Below, piece by piece: positions 33,789-46,120 of a stretch of DNA of 64,000 bases (position 1 is its first letter; each line of letters begins with the position of its first letter). The stretch is taken from positions 6,948,237-7,012,236 of the forward strand of contig CM035168.1 in NCBI GenBank assembly GCA_020205615.1, in the 5' to 3' direction. The translations under genes and the position numbers were made by a program. The stretch is from Panax quinquefolius (taxonomy: Eukaryota; Streptophyta; Magnoliopsida; Apiales; Araliaceae). The notes beneath the pieces are model-generated. The model had not been told where the DNA came from. It worked only from the letters and a program-made list of their open reading frames with translations, and searched no databases.

Positions 33789-35877
33789 TTAGTGCCCCTG
33801 GGGGACCCAAATCTGCTTGATTTTGGGTCTCATATGCATGGAATTGTAATAACATTTTGCAGCCTTGTGACCAGTAGTGTAGCACACAAATCTTTTGACA
33901 TAATGCATGTTTGTGTGTGTGTGAAAGTTCTTCCTCCATTTGCACTTGTGTGGGATATTGACTATCCTCCTGTTGGGCTGATATTCCTTCTTCCATGTGT
34001 TCTTATGTTTTATCATTTGTGAAGAGTATGTTTTACTTCTACTGTACCTTCCAGGTTGGTTCGTCGAGTTAATCTCTTTGAACTCAACGATCCTTCGAGG
34101 TTGGTGAGTAGAAGCTAGATTACTCTTTTCTTTTCTGAAACCTAGACCAGCATGAGATCCTCGCTCCTAGGAATATGGATTGAATCGGATGAAAGCGGGG
34201 TTTGACAGCTCATCCCTCTGTGAGGATTTCACAAATATAATGCCTCTACTAAAAACCCGAGGCATTTCTGATAATATCCTTTTCTTTTACCACACATGAC
34301 TCTGAGGTAGGTTCCCCAAAGCCTAGCCCTGTTCTATTAGAGGCGCTTCTCTGAATAGAGATTAAAGAATCCATGGATGAAGAGGATTTATTCCATGTAG
34401 AGATTGTCTTTTCTAGATCCTCAATTTTTGAGGTTGATTAGACTCTCTTTTTGCCTTTGAGCTCATTTGTTTGTCTCGAGCTTATTCTCGACTTCAAGCT
34501 CGAGAGAAAGAATTAGTCTTCGAGAAGAAGCGCTTTCCAGTTCTTCATGAACCTTTTCTTTCTTCTTTTGAAGAAGTGAATAATCCTTAGACAGAACTCT
34601 AAACCACTTCATGTATTGGTGTAGATCTGATGTTATGCCATGTAATGCAGTTCTAAGATCATCAATATCTACATCAGGAGAATTAAAGTCAAATACCTCG
34701 TCGATACTTATTTCATGTATGTTGGAGTCCTGCTTGTCCCTTGCACTTTTGGCCATTAGGCAGAGGTTAGCCATTTGGGGATCTTCATCGTCTCCAGATT
34801 CTAGAGTTGAGTCATTATCAGAGTCACTCCACGATCCTCCAGCTACAAGGCCTTTGTCTCTCTTTGCTGGTATCTTGTTGCCTTTGTATTCCTTATTTGC
34901 ATATGATTTCTTTTTGAGTTCTTCTCTGAGAGGTTTGTTGCAGTTGGCAATGAAGTGACCAGGTTTCTTGCAGTTGTAGCATAGGTCATTCATTTGTTCT
35001 GGTACATTGCGCTTCCAACTTTCTTTGGCTTGCTGGTTCTACCTTATCTCATGAATCTTCTTACTCTTTTAACTAGCATTGCAAAGTCCTCACCATCATC
35101 TTCATCGTAGTCAGAATCAACTTCAGTGTTGATTTTGGAGGTGTTTTCAGTTACTTTTAGTGCAACACCTTTGTCCTTCTTTCTTCCTTCAGATAACGTT
35201 TCAGCTCGTTGTGTTAGCTTTCTAGTTAAATGCGTGAGGAGGTTTCCATATAACTGTTGAACAGTCATTTCATGTAGATTCTTTGATTCTCTAATGGTAG
35301 TGGTTTTGGCATCCCACTTGCTTGGTAAAGCTCTCATGAACTTTATGATCATATCTTTATTTGGATAGATCTTTCCATAGGCTCGTAGAGAATTGAGCAG
35401 AATATTGAATCTTTCGTATGTAGCAGTGACGTTCTCTCCTTGAACATGGGCAAACATCTCATATTGTTGAGTCAAGAGAGATTGTTTATTTTCTCCGACT
35501 TCTTCCATTCACGCATGCATAATGAGTAGTGCTTCCCAAACCTCCTTTGTTGTTTTACAGTTGACCACGTTTTCAAATAGATCATCTTCTAATGATTGAA
35601 ATAAAATGTTCATGGCCTTTTTGTCAAGGTGGACAACTCTCTTCTCTTTCTCTGTCCATTCTCTTTTGACCTTAATCTGTACTCTATCTGGATCATCTAT
35701 AGTTGGTGCAAACTTTGTAGGAACATAGGGCCCATTTTGAACAGTTTCAAATAGATCTTCATCTATTGAATCCATGTAAGCTTGCATCCTAACCTTCCAG
35801 TTAGCAAATTTATCTTTGTTGCACATAGGTGGCTTGCTGCCTCCTCCAGTCTTTGATTCGCTTGGTAAGTGTGCCAT
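33789..35877 (-). pseudogene. gag: Sirevirus-like GAG
   Basis: The frame 35877-35509 starts MAHLPSESKTGGGSKPPMCN and continues, past a single TGA at 35509-35511, in the same frame to 35044 (VTATYERFNILLNSLRAYGK). A frameshift leads to 34993-34463, which has an intact zinc knuckle CYNCKKPGHFIANC and then a charged, coiled-coil-like region. A second knuckle-like piece (CYTTGHKAAKC) lies at 33789-34016. Two knuckle regions and a long GAG fit Sireviruses. GAG packages the RNA. The single TGA is followed directly by ATG. Confidence 0.85.
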
Positions 35878-35910
35878 CGGATCTACTCAAGCTTTAGTAG
35901 TCAGATTATA

Positions 35911-35928
35911 GAACTCGATCCGATACCA
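35911..35928 (-). other. Primer-binding site of the Sirevirus-like element
   Basis: The minus strand reads TGGTATCGGATCGAG two bases inside the 5' LTR. The first seven bases match the initiator-Met tRNA end; the rest diverges. Confidence 0.7.
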
Positions 35929-35930
35929 AT

Positions 35931-37359
35931 TGTTAGTTCCTCAAAGACACATAGTAGTTATCTGTAAGGGGGTTGAATAGATATTAAAACTTTTCTTTGT
36001 TTAAAGAATGTTTTGATAAATCTTTTAAAGACATCTAATTATTGATTCTTGAAAAACCTTTTAGATACCGAAAGTTAAAGAGAGAAAGGCGGTTATTGCG
36101 ATTATAGCGATTTAAAGACACAATTTGTTTTTAAGTGGTTTGGAGCACTCAAAGCTCCTAGTCCACTCTTCTACTCCTCGAGTAGAAATCCACTAAGGAT
36201 GTCTTTTACACTTTTGAATCTCACAGATTCCTTCTGACCAAAGCCATTCAGTGCACTTCTAAGTTCACTCTTGAACTCTTGAAGTCCAAAGCAGACTTGG
36301 CTCTTTCTGATTCACTTAGAACTCTTCAAGTCCTTCCGACATGGAACTTCTTACTTGAAAGAGATTGATAGTTGTTGAGTTGTGATTGAGGCTACTCGAT
36401 TGCGCTTAAGCACTTGTTCGAAAGAATCGAGTAAATTGAGCAAGCTTTCTTCTTTTTCTCAGATCGTAGAGTTTAGCGTTTTGTGTTTTTGTGCGTTTTG
36501 TCCAATACTTGCTTACCTCTCTTATGTGTCTGTATTCTGTATATATGAGATCCTTAAAATCTATCCGTTGAAGTCATTTAATGAAGCATTAAATGCGTTT
36601 GACATTTCTGAGCTTTGATGGAGACATTTCTGCACATCTTCTGAATTGCATTCGCCCAATCGACACACACGCAGATCGCTTTCTCACCTAACACCTGAAA
36701 AGGTGTTTTCCTCTGCCCAATGGTCCTTTTCTTAGCTTCTTGACTACGTTTCTTTTGATCAATACTAAGGATATCTTTTGTACCGTTGGGACTAGTGAGA
36801 GCTTCAACGTTCAAAGCCCATTCCTTATTTGTTGGAGTCTATCTTCAATTGAACGATAGGGCTTGATGTTTTTGACACAAGGCAGGTGACACTCTACTAT
36901 TCAAATTGTAGTGTCTTATCATATTGATGCTTGATCTTAAGAGTACACTACGCTTTCTTTACACGACGATCATCACTTGCTCATCTTGCAAACTCTGCGT
37001 TTTCGAGAGCACACTACGATCTCTAAGTTAGCTCGGCAAACATCTGGACCACTCTACAATTCCTGGAGAGGCCCTTCAAGGCAGATACACTACGATCATC
37101 TTAGCTCTGCGATCCTGCTTTAGCTTCTGCATTCTGTTGATCAGACGGATAGACTACCAGTCTATTTATTTCTTTCTAGTCATAGATCAACCTAACAGAT
37201 TTGATCTCTTTATCTATATAGGTAAAACACTTAAAGGCTAAGATCAACCTAACAACTTTGATCTATCACTAAGTCCTTGTACATATATTCTTTAAAGGAC
37301 TTTACATAATCATGAGCTGCTTTATAAAACATAAAATCACAATATGCATTTTTCCAACA
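35931..37359 (-). repeat. 5' LTR of the Sirevirus-like element
   Basis: The partner of 25213-26629, with the same ends. The chromovirus reverse-transcriptase sequence resumes directly outside at 37360. Confidence 0.93.
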
Positions 37360-37846
37360 CCGAGTTCTGAAGGCAGTCTTTGGAATATTCTCAGTTCTAA
37401 TCTTCAGGTGATGATATCCGAATCGAAGATCGATCTTTGAAAAGAATTGTGCTCCTTTTACAATCGGTCAAACAGTCATCAATACGAGGTAGAGGATACC
37501 TATTCTTGATGGTGACATGGTTCAATTCCCCGATAGTCAATACAAAGTCGCATACTCGTCTTTCTTCTTTACAAATAAAACAGAGCACCCCAAGAAGATG
37601 TACTAGGGCCAGATGAAACCGATGTCCAACAATTCTGTTGTTGGACTTTTAACTCTGAAGTTCAATAGGATCCATTCGATATGGGGTTTTAGAAATGGGC
37701 TTTGTACCGGGTTCAAGATCAATAAAGAATTCAACTTCACGTTCGAGGGTAGGCCGGGAAGTTCTTCAGGAAATACGTCAGGAAATTTACTAACAACAGG
37801 AATATTATTCAAATCTGATGTGTCTTTATTCAAATCCATAACATGA
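37360..37846 (-). pseudogene. pol: Chromovirus reverse transcriptase, upstream half
   Basis: Reads [20 protein letters not shown], the usual start of gypsy reverse transcriptase, then in a shifted frame VTIKNRYPLPRIDD and finally IPKTAFRTR, where the copia insertion cuts it. The sequence resumes with YGHYEF at 25207. Stops and a frameshift near 37590 were present in addition to the insertion. Confidence 0.88.
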
Positions 37847-38292
37847 GCTAAGAAAGCTTGACATCCGTTTTTCAATAAACGAATAGCTTTATGACTTGAT
37901 ATGACAGTGATTGATTTTAATGGTTTAGTCGCTTGAATTCGTACAACAGGTTGGTTAGGAATATGAAAACTAACAACCTTACAAAAATAATCAATTTTGG
38001 CATGATGAGTAGTTAACCAATCAATCCCTAAAATCACATCAAAAGCAAGTATCTTTAAAGAGATAAGGTCAACGGGTAATGTGATGGTGCCAACTTGGAT
38101 TAAACAAGATTTATAAACAGTGGATGTGATGAAAGTTTCTCCTAACGGAGTCTCCACAGATAAATTAAAGTCTAATTTCTCCGGAGTCAAGTTTAAACGC
38201 TTGAGCACAAGCGGAGAAATAAATGAATGGATAAACCGGTATCTAGTAAGGTATAAATTTAGAAAATTTATGATTAGCTTACCCGTGATCAC
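37847..38292 (-). pseudogene. pol: Chromovirus protease region
   Basis: The frame has HSFISPLVLKRLNLTPEKLD, then ILAFDVILGIDWLTTHHAKID, the retropepsin-like fold of gypsy elements. The expected D-T/S-G active site just before HSF is lost (it reads RYRF), so the enzyme would be inactive. The same ILGxxWLTTHHA block is found in the plus-strand gypsy relic at 50904-51134. Confidence 0.82.
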
Positions 38293-38329
38293 CTCGTTTG
38301 GGTTATTCGCATTTTGACCAAATCCACGA

Positions 38330-39523
38330 CAAACACTCTTCCAGAACAGTTAACTTTGACTTTTCTCGGGATGACCTTTTGAGTCACCATCCTCTTTGGA
38401 ATTGGTTTCGCTTCTGCATAATCTGATCTCGAGCGATATGTCCTTCCTTTCCACAATTATAACATACCTTGAATCTGTTGTGGCGCTTTTGGACCGATAT
38501 GTCCTCTTTCCAAGCATTTATAGCATACTGACCGGTGGTCGCCTCTCCTCCTTAGAACCGATTCTTGTCAGGTGCCGACGTCTTCGCATTGTCATTGTTG
38601 AATCTCCTCTTTTATAATCTCCCCCCGACTCACTTCTTCTATTTTTATGGCCATGATTACCACCAGAGTGGTTACCATTTTTGTCCGTATTTTTCTTTCT
38701 CCGTTGGTTATCGTTGTTTTGAAGACTGCTATCTCCGGTATGATCCTCGGTTGTGGTCCCTCGGTTGAACGTATTTGTTATCTCGCTTCTAATAATTGAG
38801 CCTCATTGACAACGTCTGAATAGAGAAAAATTTATGAGAAATGAGATATTGACGTATCTTAGGGTTTCAAACCTCTCGAAACATCCGCGTCATAATGCGT
38901 TCCTCATTCTCCACCAAATGAGGTGCAAACCTGGATAACTTTGCAAACTTCGCCTCGTACTAGGACATTGTCATATTATTTTGTTCCAATCTAATAAACT
39001 CCACTTCCTTCATATGACGAATACTTTCAGGAAAGTACTTGTCATTGAACAGTTTCTAAAACGTCTCCCAAGACATGCTGAGTGCGGCTGGATGGGTACG
39101 CTTCACAGATTTCCACCAATAATCTGCCTCATTACGGAACATAAAGGTGGCGAATGGAACCTTCTGTTCCTCCGTGCATCCCAAGACATCGAATATCTTG
39201 GTAATTTGTTTAACCCACGTTTCTGCCTTAATCGGATCTGGCTTTCCCCAGAATTCTGGTGGTCCCAACTTTTTGAACTGCTTGGCAGTGACACATCGTG
39301 CGTTGTTATCATATCCACCTGTATTTTGTGCACGAGTCTCCCTCGTCTGATTTTGCATGAACTGCAAAAAGCTTCTAAACATCCCGTCGTTCATCATCTG
39401 CTCAGTGGTGTTGTTCACAGGAGGAACATTGCCAGCCTGTTGCATGTTCTCCTCATTGGTGAGTAAAGGTGTCTCCATGGTCTCATTTACTCCACTGTTA
39501 ACATTCTCAGTCGACATTTTCAA
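38330..39523 (-). pseudogene. gag: Chromovirus GAG
   Basis: The frame 39523-39056 (155 residues) carries KAETWVKQITKIFDVLGC and EADYWWKSVKRTHPAALS, typical of the gypsy GAG domain. After a stop it continues with YFPESIRHMKEVEFIRLEQ. Two zinc knuckles follow at about 38540-38440: CYKCLERGH, whose last cysteine position is altered, and CYNCGKEGH. Multiple stops lie between. Confidence 0.82.
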
Positions 39524-39686
39524 ATACTGCCATAAAACATGGGTTAATTAAAGAAATCAACATATCACATAATATCCCCATATACTGACCAACTAACAAA
39601 TAAGCTTAGGTAAGACACACTAGCAAAGGTTTTACTCGTCTCTCCCCTCCTAGTTCTATTCCCCGATCTCCGCCAAAGATCATATC

Positions 39687-39703
39687 CCTAAGCTCTAATA
39701 CCA
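39687..39703 (-). other. Primer-binding site of the chromovirus
   Basis: The minus strand reads TGGTATTAGAGCTTAGG two bases inside the 5' LTR, close to the initiator-Met site used by many plant gypsy elements. Confidence 0.85.
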
Positions 39704-39705
39704 AC

Positions 39706-42242
39706 TGTGATGCCCCCAAAATAGGTATACATCACCCATTTTGAGTCGTCAATAACATGATACAGAAACAACTACAACTTTATTAATACAACATAAAAAC
39801 TGTGTGTTTAAATACAAATATTGCCATCTAGACAATATTCACACCTAAATAAGTCCTCATTACAATTATTGATACATTATTTTATAAAAATAGTGAGGAC
39901 TACTAAAACAACTCTCTAGAACCATCATTCCACATCCCGACTAGAACTCGCTACATTCTCGCCTCCTAAGAAGAAAAATGGAACAAAAAGGAAAAGGGTG
40001 AGCTCAACTAGCCCAGTAAAGAATATTATGACTAAGATAATATAGAACAAATTATCGTTAGTTTTCAACAGGGAAAAAATCTGATAAAATACAATAGACA
40101 ACATGTTTCAGATCAATATTCGCAGCGAAAATAATAATTCATAGATGAGTTACATAGAGAATGAAATCTACTATAATCTATGAATTTAAAAGTCCATCAT
40201 CAATATTTTATCCTCAGTAACATCAATCAATATTCATCTTGAATCAAATATTCATCTTTGCACTTTACTGAGCCCAAAGATATTCATCACTCAGTCGATC
40301 GTATTAATCTCAACACACGACATCTTTGCACTACGAGCCAAAGATATTCAAAAGAAAATCAACCATCTTTGTACTACGGTGCCAAAGATATTCAATAATA
40401 TCATCATTTAGGACTGAGGATGATGAAAAATATTTTAAAGAAAACGAATCCAGTGAAACAAAAGAATAAATATTAAGGATTAGTACTTTAAACGATCCAT
40501 GTTCAAAAATACTTCATAAATAACCATAGTGAAGTAAAATTCAAGAATGATCAAAACATGGATACAATCAAAGCTAGTATCCATAATCGATATTTTGGAA
40601 AAAAAGCGAAAATTTAATTTTTACGTGAATAAGTCTTATTATTCATGAATAGTCTTGGATACGTGAATAAAGTCTTGATATCGTGAATAGTAACCCCGAC
40701 ACTAAAAGACAAGAATTTCACAAGAAAAATCTTACCAATATTCCAAAGATAATGATATTAGAAGAAATAATATCATTTATAAAAAAATTAACATCCCTTA
40801 CCTTGAAAAAAATAATGCTTTTCCGGTGGAATATCGGATATAACGTTTGAAGGAACTTGCAGACCAGATAAAGAACACTCAAAGTATCAAAATACTCACA
40901 AGAATACGCTCGATAATATAGAGAGAGAAAACTTCAGTTTCTGGTGTGATTTTCAATTCTAACCTAAGCACCCTATTTATAGGAAATTGCTTAGAACACC
41001 AAAGTAGAAAATTTAATAAATATTATTATTGTTTTTCTAAAACTTCCTACGCACACTCTTTTAGTCTAGACATCAGCCAAACAAGTGCTAACATCACCAA
41101 AAACGTTTTTCATACTAAAATTATTTAAAACTCCAAAAAAAATAAAAATCAAATAATCTGGAACTTCAATAATTCACAATAAATAGCCATTTTGTCAGAA
41201 AAATTCGAACCTTGTGTCCATTCCATAGGAAATTACATTCTCTACAACTTTGTAAGTTTAAGTTTTTCCAAATTTCAAACAAAAATTGACCGAAATCCAC
41301 AAACGGACGATTTTACAGGCTATAATCAAATTTTAGTCAAGAAATGGGGTCCACAAACATGAAAAACATGTTTTAAATATTTTTAGTGAAAAAAATACTC
41401 CTTCTCCTCATAAACTCATATATCCCACATTCATTATAAAAATATCACCATTATTATATTATTAAAATATAATAATATATTTAAATGAATTATTTATCAA
41501 AAAAGATAAAATATCAATTTTTCAATAATTGACACTTTAAAATTTTCTCCATCTATATCCACATAAAATGAATATTTTCCTTATCATATAAATCAATAAT
41601 TAATTATTCACAAATAATATTATAAAATCACAATACTGGCAACCAGGCCGTTCCCAAGAAAGATGGGGTTTTCCAATAAGGATTTAAACTAATAATATTA
41701 TTCAAATAATATGAATTATTGATCTGATAATGGAAAATACTGTGTAGTGACAATTATTGAAACAACAACAATATAAAATATTAACGTTGCAATTATTGAA
41801 TCAATAAAATAAAATATTGAATAATTAATTCATCATAATAATTATTGAGTAGTATCTTCACGTAAGAATCAATAATTGGTGCAATCGTATCTTCTTCTTG
41901 TGTTTTAACCACCGGTATTCTAACAAGATAAATCTTGATAACTACTGTACAATTATTTATAAACAACTTATTCTTGCTGCTTTTCTTCATCCAATCGCTT
42001 TTTTTCAGCATGGGGCCTACATTGAGGTCGCTACGCCGTAAATTTAATATTTCCAACGGTAAGAATATTCCACGACCAAAACGAATATTCTCCGCTAAAA
42101 ATGAATATTTTATAACCACTGCTTATTTGAAATATTTATGCATTTTACCCATAACTAACCACATTAATCAAATCAACCTTTACTATTTCAAAATAATAAA
42201 TAGAAAAATTCAATTTTATCAATAATAAGTTGAGGTCTTACA
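39706..42242 (-). repeat. 5' LTR of the chromovirus (2.54 kb)
   Basis: The partner of 20190-22772. A TATA box lies at 40974-40981 (minus). Relative to the other LTR and the solo LTR it lacks about 75 bases after 41685, so this deletion came after insertion. Confidence 0.93.
42063..42090. promoter_or_regulatory. Paired GAATATTC palindromes in the 5' LTR
   Basis: GAATATTC at 42063-42070 and 42083-42090, about 152 bases from the LTR start. Each fits GNATATNC. Confidence 0.4.
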
Positions 42243-42372
42243 AATTATATAGCATTAAATATAGTATTAATTATTTATAATACTGTAATATTTTTTCATA
42301 AGAGGTAATTTTGGTTAATTCTTCTAGATTATATAAAATATTAAATAATTTAGAACAAATAAAATCATCTAA

Positions 42373-42377
<5 letters not shown>

Positions 42378-42408
<31 letters not shown>
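42378..42408. repeat. (TA)n microsatellite
   Basis: A run of 31 alternating T and A bases in AT-rich sequence just outside the chromovirus. Confidence 0.95.
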
Positions 42409-42411
<3 letters not shown>

Positions 42412-45400
42412 TTTGCAAAAATATTAATGCCAAAATAAATAAATAATCTTATTTTTACAATTGTTTTAAATAAACTCAACTTCTTAAGTTGCACTTCTTA
42501 TTTTGATAATATTATTTTATTTTTTTCCTGAAAAATTAGTTGTCTTAATTTAAAGTACGTCAATTTAATGATACTCTATATAAAAGTTAGCTAGATGTTA
42601 TTTTTCCCTTTCAATTGTAATTGTTTATGCTAAAACTAAACAGATATTGATTTTTGAATTTAAAACAAATAATAAAATAATTAAAATACAATTTTTTAGT
42701 TTTCAAATGCGAGAACAATTAATTCTTTCAATTTACTTGGTACTTAAAAGAAGATTTAATTAGTAGAAAAGGTAAGGAACTTATAATTATCAATTTAGCA
42801 ACGAAAAATAATTATATTTATTTATTATCCACTAGACAAAATGTTTAGTTCAGATGTAGCGTTTCAAACTAGTGTAGAGCCAATAACATGATTGGATTGG
42901 GCCGGTTTGTCAAACTTTGGGCTTATGACAATAAAAGCATAAGGGTCCTTAACACTAATATACAATAATTAAAAAGTAATTACAAAAATAAAACACACAA
43001 AACATAATTACAAAAATAAAACAACACAATATAAAGTTGCTAAAATCACGTATATATGTCAGTTACACACTTTTCCTATTTACAACTAACCGCTCCTAAA
43101 TTCAAGCAACTGAGATCCAAAATTTAAGCAACCGAGATTCAAGCGATCGAATCCAAATCTTACGTCGAGACACACCTCCGAGATCGGAGAAGACGAAACT
43201 TTTTGTCGCGATCGGAGAAGACGAAAACACAATCGAAGCGATGATTGTTGAATACAAAATCACAACAACTTCGATCTGATCAATCGAATCTTGAGGTATG
43301 TGAGATTAAAATTCATATACATATAGTTACATATGCTTGCTACTTAATTCATATATTGATTACCTTTCTTAAGTTTTTCACACTTAAAATGGTTATTACA
43401 AATTCCTATAACGATTGGATGATTCATTGATATGTTTTTTTATTATGGTTACTAAATATATATAAATTGAGTTCTTGATAATTGTGCATTTGTTTGCTAA
43501 ATAATGTTTATTTGATGACTTTATAATTTTTAAATGAGTTTGGTTACCTTCATGAAAACGCTGGTTACTCTCTAATGTTGTCTTGGTTCTTGAATAACAT
43601 TATAATATCTAATGTTATTTTGTTCTTTGTCTTTAATGTTGTCTTGATTCTTTGTCTAATCTTCAGTCTTGTTACTTTGTGTAACAATATATTGATTCTT
43701 ATCGAATCACGCCGATTCTACATTCTTGTGTAACATTATAATGGTTTCTTGATTAATGCTAATTCGATTCTTCGTGTAACATTATAATGGTTCTTGTGTA
43801 ACAATATATTGATTCTTGATTAAAGTTTGATTCTACTTCGTAACATTATAAGGTTCTTGAATATTGTTGAGATGGTTGCTGTGTAAAATTATAATGGTTA
43901 GTGCACAATATTACTGAACAATGTTGACTTGGTTATTGAAAAATGATGACTTGGTTACTTATTAAATACATTGGTTACCTTCCTGCAATTTGTTGGATCT
44001 TTAAAGTACATATTAATGTTTTTTATATTGATATTTTTTATATATTGTTTGTTTTTCTTTGTAAAATGCATGTCAAATTTGTTTTATGTTATGGATACTA
44101 AGTAAATATATATTGTTATTCTTTGTATAATATTTATTTGCTTGCTTTATAATTTTAAAGTTTATTTTATTGATTTTTTATAATGATTACTTATTAAATA
44201 CATTGGTTACCTTCCTGCAATTGTTGGTTCTTTGTCTAATCTGGATTTGGTTAGTATATAATGCTAACTTGGTTCTTTGTGTAAAAGTCTGATGGTTATC
44301 TTGATAATATTACCCCGAAAGACATGTTACGTTACTAACATTATGTAGTTTAGTTCTTTGTCGACATTGAGTTGGTTACTTTACAGACCATAAGCTAATA
44401 GTAACCAAAAACATACTAAAAGGTTGCTTCATCTGATATGCTGGTCGGTGAAATATCGCTTATAATCTGAAATTTGATGGACAATGTTGTTATGTATTAT
44501 ACAGTTTATGAAAAGATTTGATCCAGTTGCAATTTGGCAATAACTGTCAAGATTGGAGTGTTGGATTTTGGCATTTTTAGAGCCTAATTTCATTGGAAAC
44601 GTGTCAACGATCAAAAGTCACCAGCTTTGCTGGTGAACTGTATGGTTTTTTGGTCAAATTCTATCATTTAGGCCTTCAAAATTGCATGTAAAAAATTAGT
44701 TTATTTTCTGGTTACTAACATTATGTAATTTGGTTACTGTCTAATATTGATTTGGTTACTTTACAATGTTTATTCAGTTGCCAAACAATGGAGACTGACA
44801 GTAACTAATACAACAAATTTAATTGTTTACAAGAATATATAATTGTTTACTATTAGTAACCATTAACCACATGGTTGGTAATATTTTTGATGGTGTCTGA
44901 TAACCAAAATTGATGTTGATTAAAAATGTGGTTTATTATTGATTTGGTTCTTTGTATAATGTTTATTTGGTTGTTGTATACTTTAAATGTTTATTTGGTT
45001 ACCCCTGTGTTACTATATACTCGTATATTGGTTACCTTTTTAAGTTTTTCGCTCTTTGATTTGTCACAAAAGTCAAGTGTTATTTCGCTTTGATTGCAAA
45101 AAAATGCATTTGAAAATGTGTTTTATATTATAGTTATTAAATATATATAATTTGGTTGTTGTTTATTATAAATTTGGTTTCAATAATGTTTATTTGATTG
45201 CTTTATAATTTTTAAATGATTTCTATTGATTTTATTATATTGATGGTTACTCATTAAATACATTATTTAACTTTCGAAATTGCTAGTTCTTTCTCGATGT
45301 TGTCTTGTTTATCGTGTGTAACATTGTCTTCGCCTAATGTTGTCTCTATTCTTGATTAATCTTTGATTCGCCATCTCATTAAATGCATTGTTTAACTTCC

Positions 45401-45700
45401 TAAACTGCTAGTTACTTCTCGATGTTGTCTTGTTTATTGTGTAACATCAGTATTGTTTAATGTTGTCTTGAATTCTTGATTAATCTTTGATTCGATTCTT
45501 CGTAACATTATAATGGTTACCAATATTGTTGAGTTAGTTCTCGTGTAAAATTATAATGGTTAATGCATATTATTACTGAACAATGCTGACTTGGTTACTG
45601 AAAAATGATGACTTGTTCTTGACTAATCTTTGGTTTAGTTCTTCGTTTAACATTATATTTGGTTCTTGACTAATCTTTGGTTTGGTTGTTGTTTAATATT
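42409..45700. repeat. AT-rich region with many GGTTAC/GGTTCTT motifs
   Basis: From about 43380 onward the plus strand repeats phrases such as TTGGTTACTTTACAATG and GTAACATTATAATGG many times with variable spacing. No protein frame is visible. At 43181-43226 a 17-base block, GATCGGAGAAGACGAAA, occurs twice. The downstream side (46121-47330) is rich in the inverted form GTAACC. Confidence 0.55.
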
Positions 45701-45728
45701 ATATTTGTTCAGCTTTCATCGTGCCGTT

Positions 45729-45943
45729 AGATGACAAAGAAAAATGGGATATGCCAGAGGAAGTAAGAAACATATGTGTAAAACTACCGAACACAAGAAG
45801 ACCAACGGGAAGATCAAGAATAGGAGGTACAAACATGGGTCTGAAATCAAAATTCAAAACAAATGCAGCAAGTGCCAAGAAAAAGGACACAACAGGAAAA
45901 CATGCAATAATCCACCTATTTTAAGACCAAAAAAGGCCTGATA
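45729..45943 (+). pseudogene. MULE transposase-like C-terminal fragment with zinc knuckle
   Basis: Two overlapping frames together read DKEKWDMPEEVRNICVKLPN, TRRPTGR and then KCSKCQEKGHNRKTCNNPP. The order W...P, PP-like, RRP-GR and a CX2CX4HX4C knuckle with GHN..TC is the usual end of Mutator-like (MULE) transposases. A frame change falls between the GR motif and the knuckle. The rest of the transposase (MULE DDE domain, SWIM) is not visible upstream. It could also be a captured gene tail, but the motif order favours MULE. Confidence 0.6.
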
Positions 45944-46120
45944 AATTGTTGTACATTAAGAGTATAAATACATGAATATATAATTGTTTACTATGAGTAA
46001 CCATTATCCATATGGTTGGTAACATTTTTATTGTGTACAATAAAACAAAATTGATATTGATTAATATTTTGATTTACGATTATACAAAATAGTCATGCTA
46101 TATCTTTTGATTTTAAAAAA

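Larger units (their letters stand above)
25213..37359 (-). mobile_element. Sirevirus-like Ty1/copia retrotransposon nested in the chromovirus
   Basis: A 12,147-bp element with LTRs 25213-26629 and 35931-37359, TG...CA ends, and a near-exact target duplication (CAGAG at 25208-25212, CCGAG at 37360-37364). The order on the minus strand is gag, protease, integrase, reverse transcriptase, RNase H, then an envelope-like region. Integrase before reverse transcriptase marks Ty1/copia. The extra frame, the 1.4-kb LTRs and the repeated CGATCGTTGAG motifs before it point to the Sirevirus (SIRE1/Maximus) group. A polypurine tract AAGGGGAGAT touches the 3' LTR at 26630. Several frames carry single stops and frameshifts, so this copy is decayed. 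Confidence 0.93.
20190..42242 (-). mobile_element. Tekay/Del-like chromovirus (Ty3/gypsy), split by a copia element
   Basis: LTRs at 20190-22772 and 39706-42242 enclose, in minus orientation, gag, protease, reverse transcriptase, RNase H, integrase and a chromodomain-like tail. The target duplication AATTA is exact at 20185-20189 and 42243-42247. The primer-binding site lies at 39687-39703. The polypurine tract (AAGGAGGGGAGGT on the minus strand) touches the 3' LTR at 22773. Without the nested copia the element is about 9.9 kb. Reading frames carry stops and frameshifts throughout, and the protease active site is altered, so it is not autonomous now. The lineage call rests on the pol order and the tail motifs and is less certain than the superfamily. 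Confidence 0.93.

Noticed and set aside
34611..34958. 115-codon plus-strand frame
   Set aside because: It is antisense to the Sirevirus GAG zinc-knuckle frame and has no motif of its own.
38981..39466. 161-codon plus-strand frame
   Set aside because: It is antisense to chromovirus GAG, whose motifs are clear on the minus strand.
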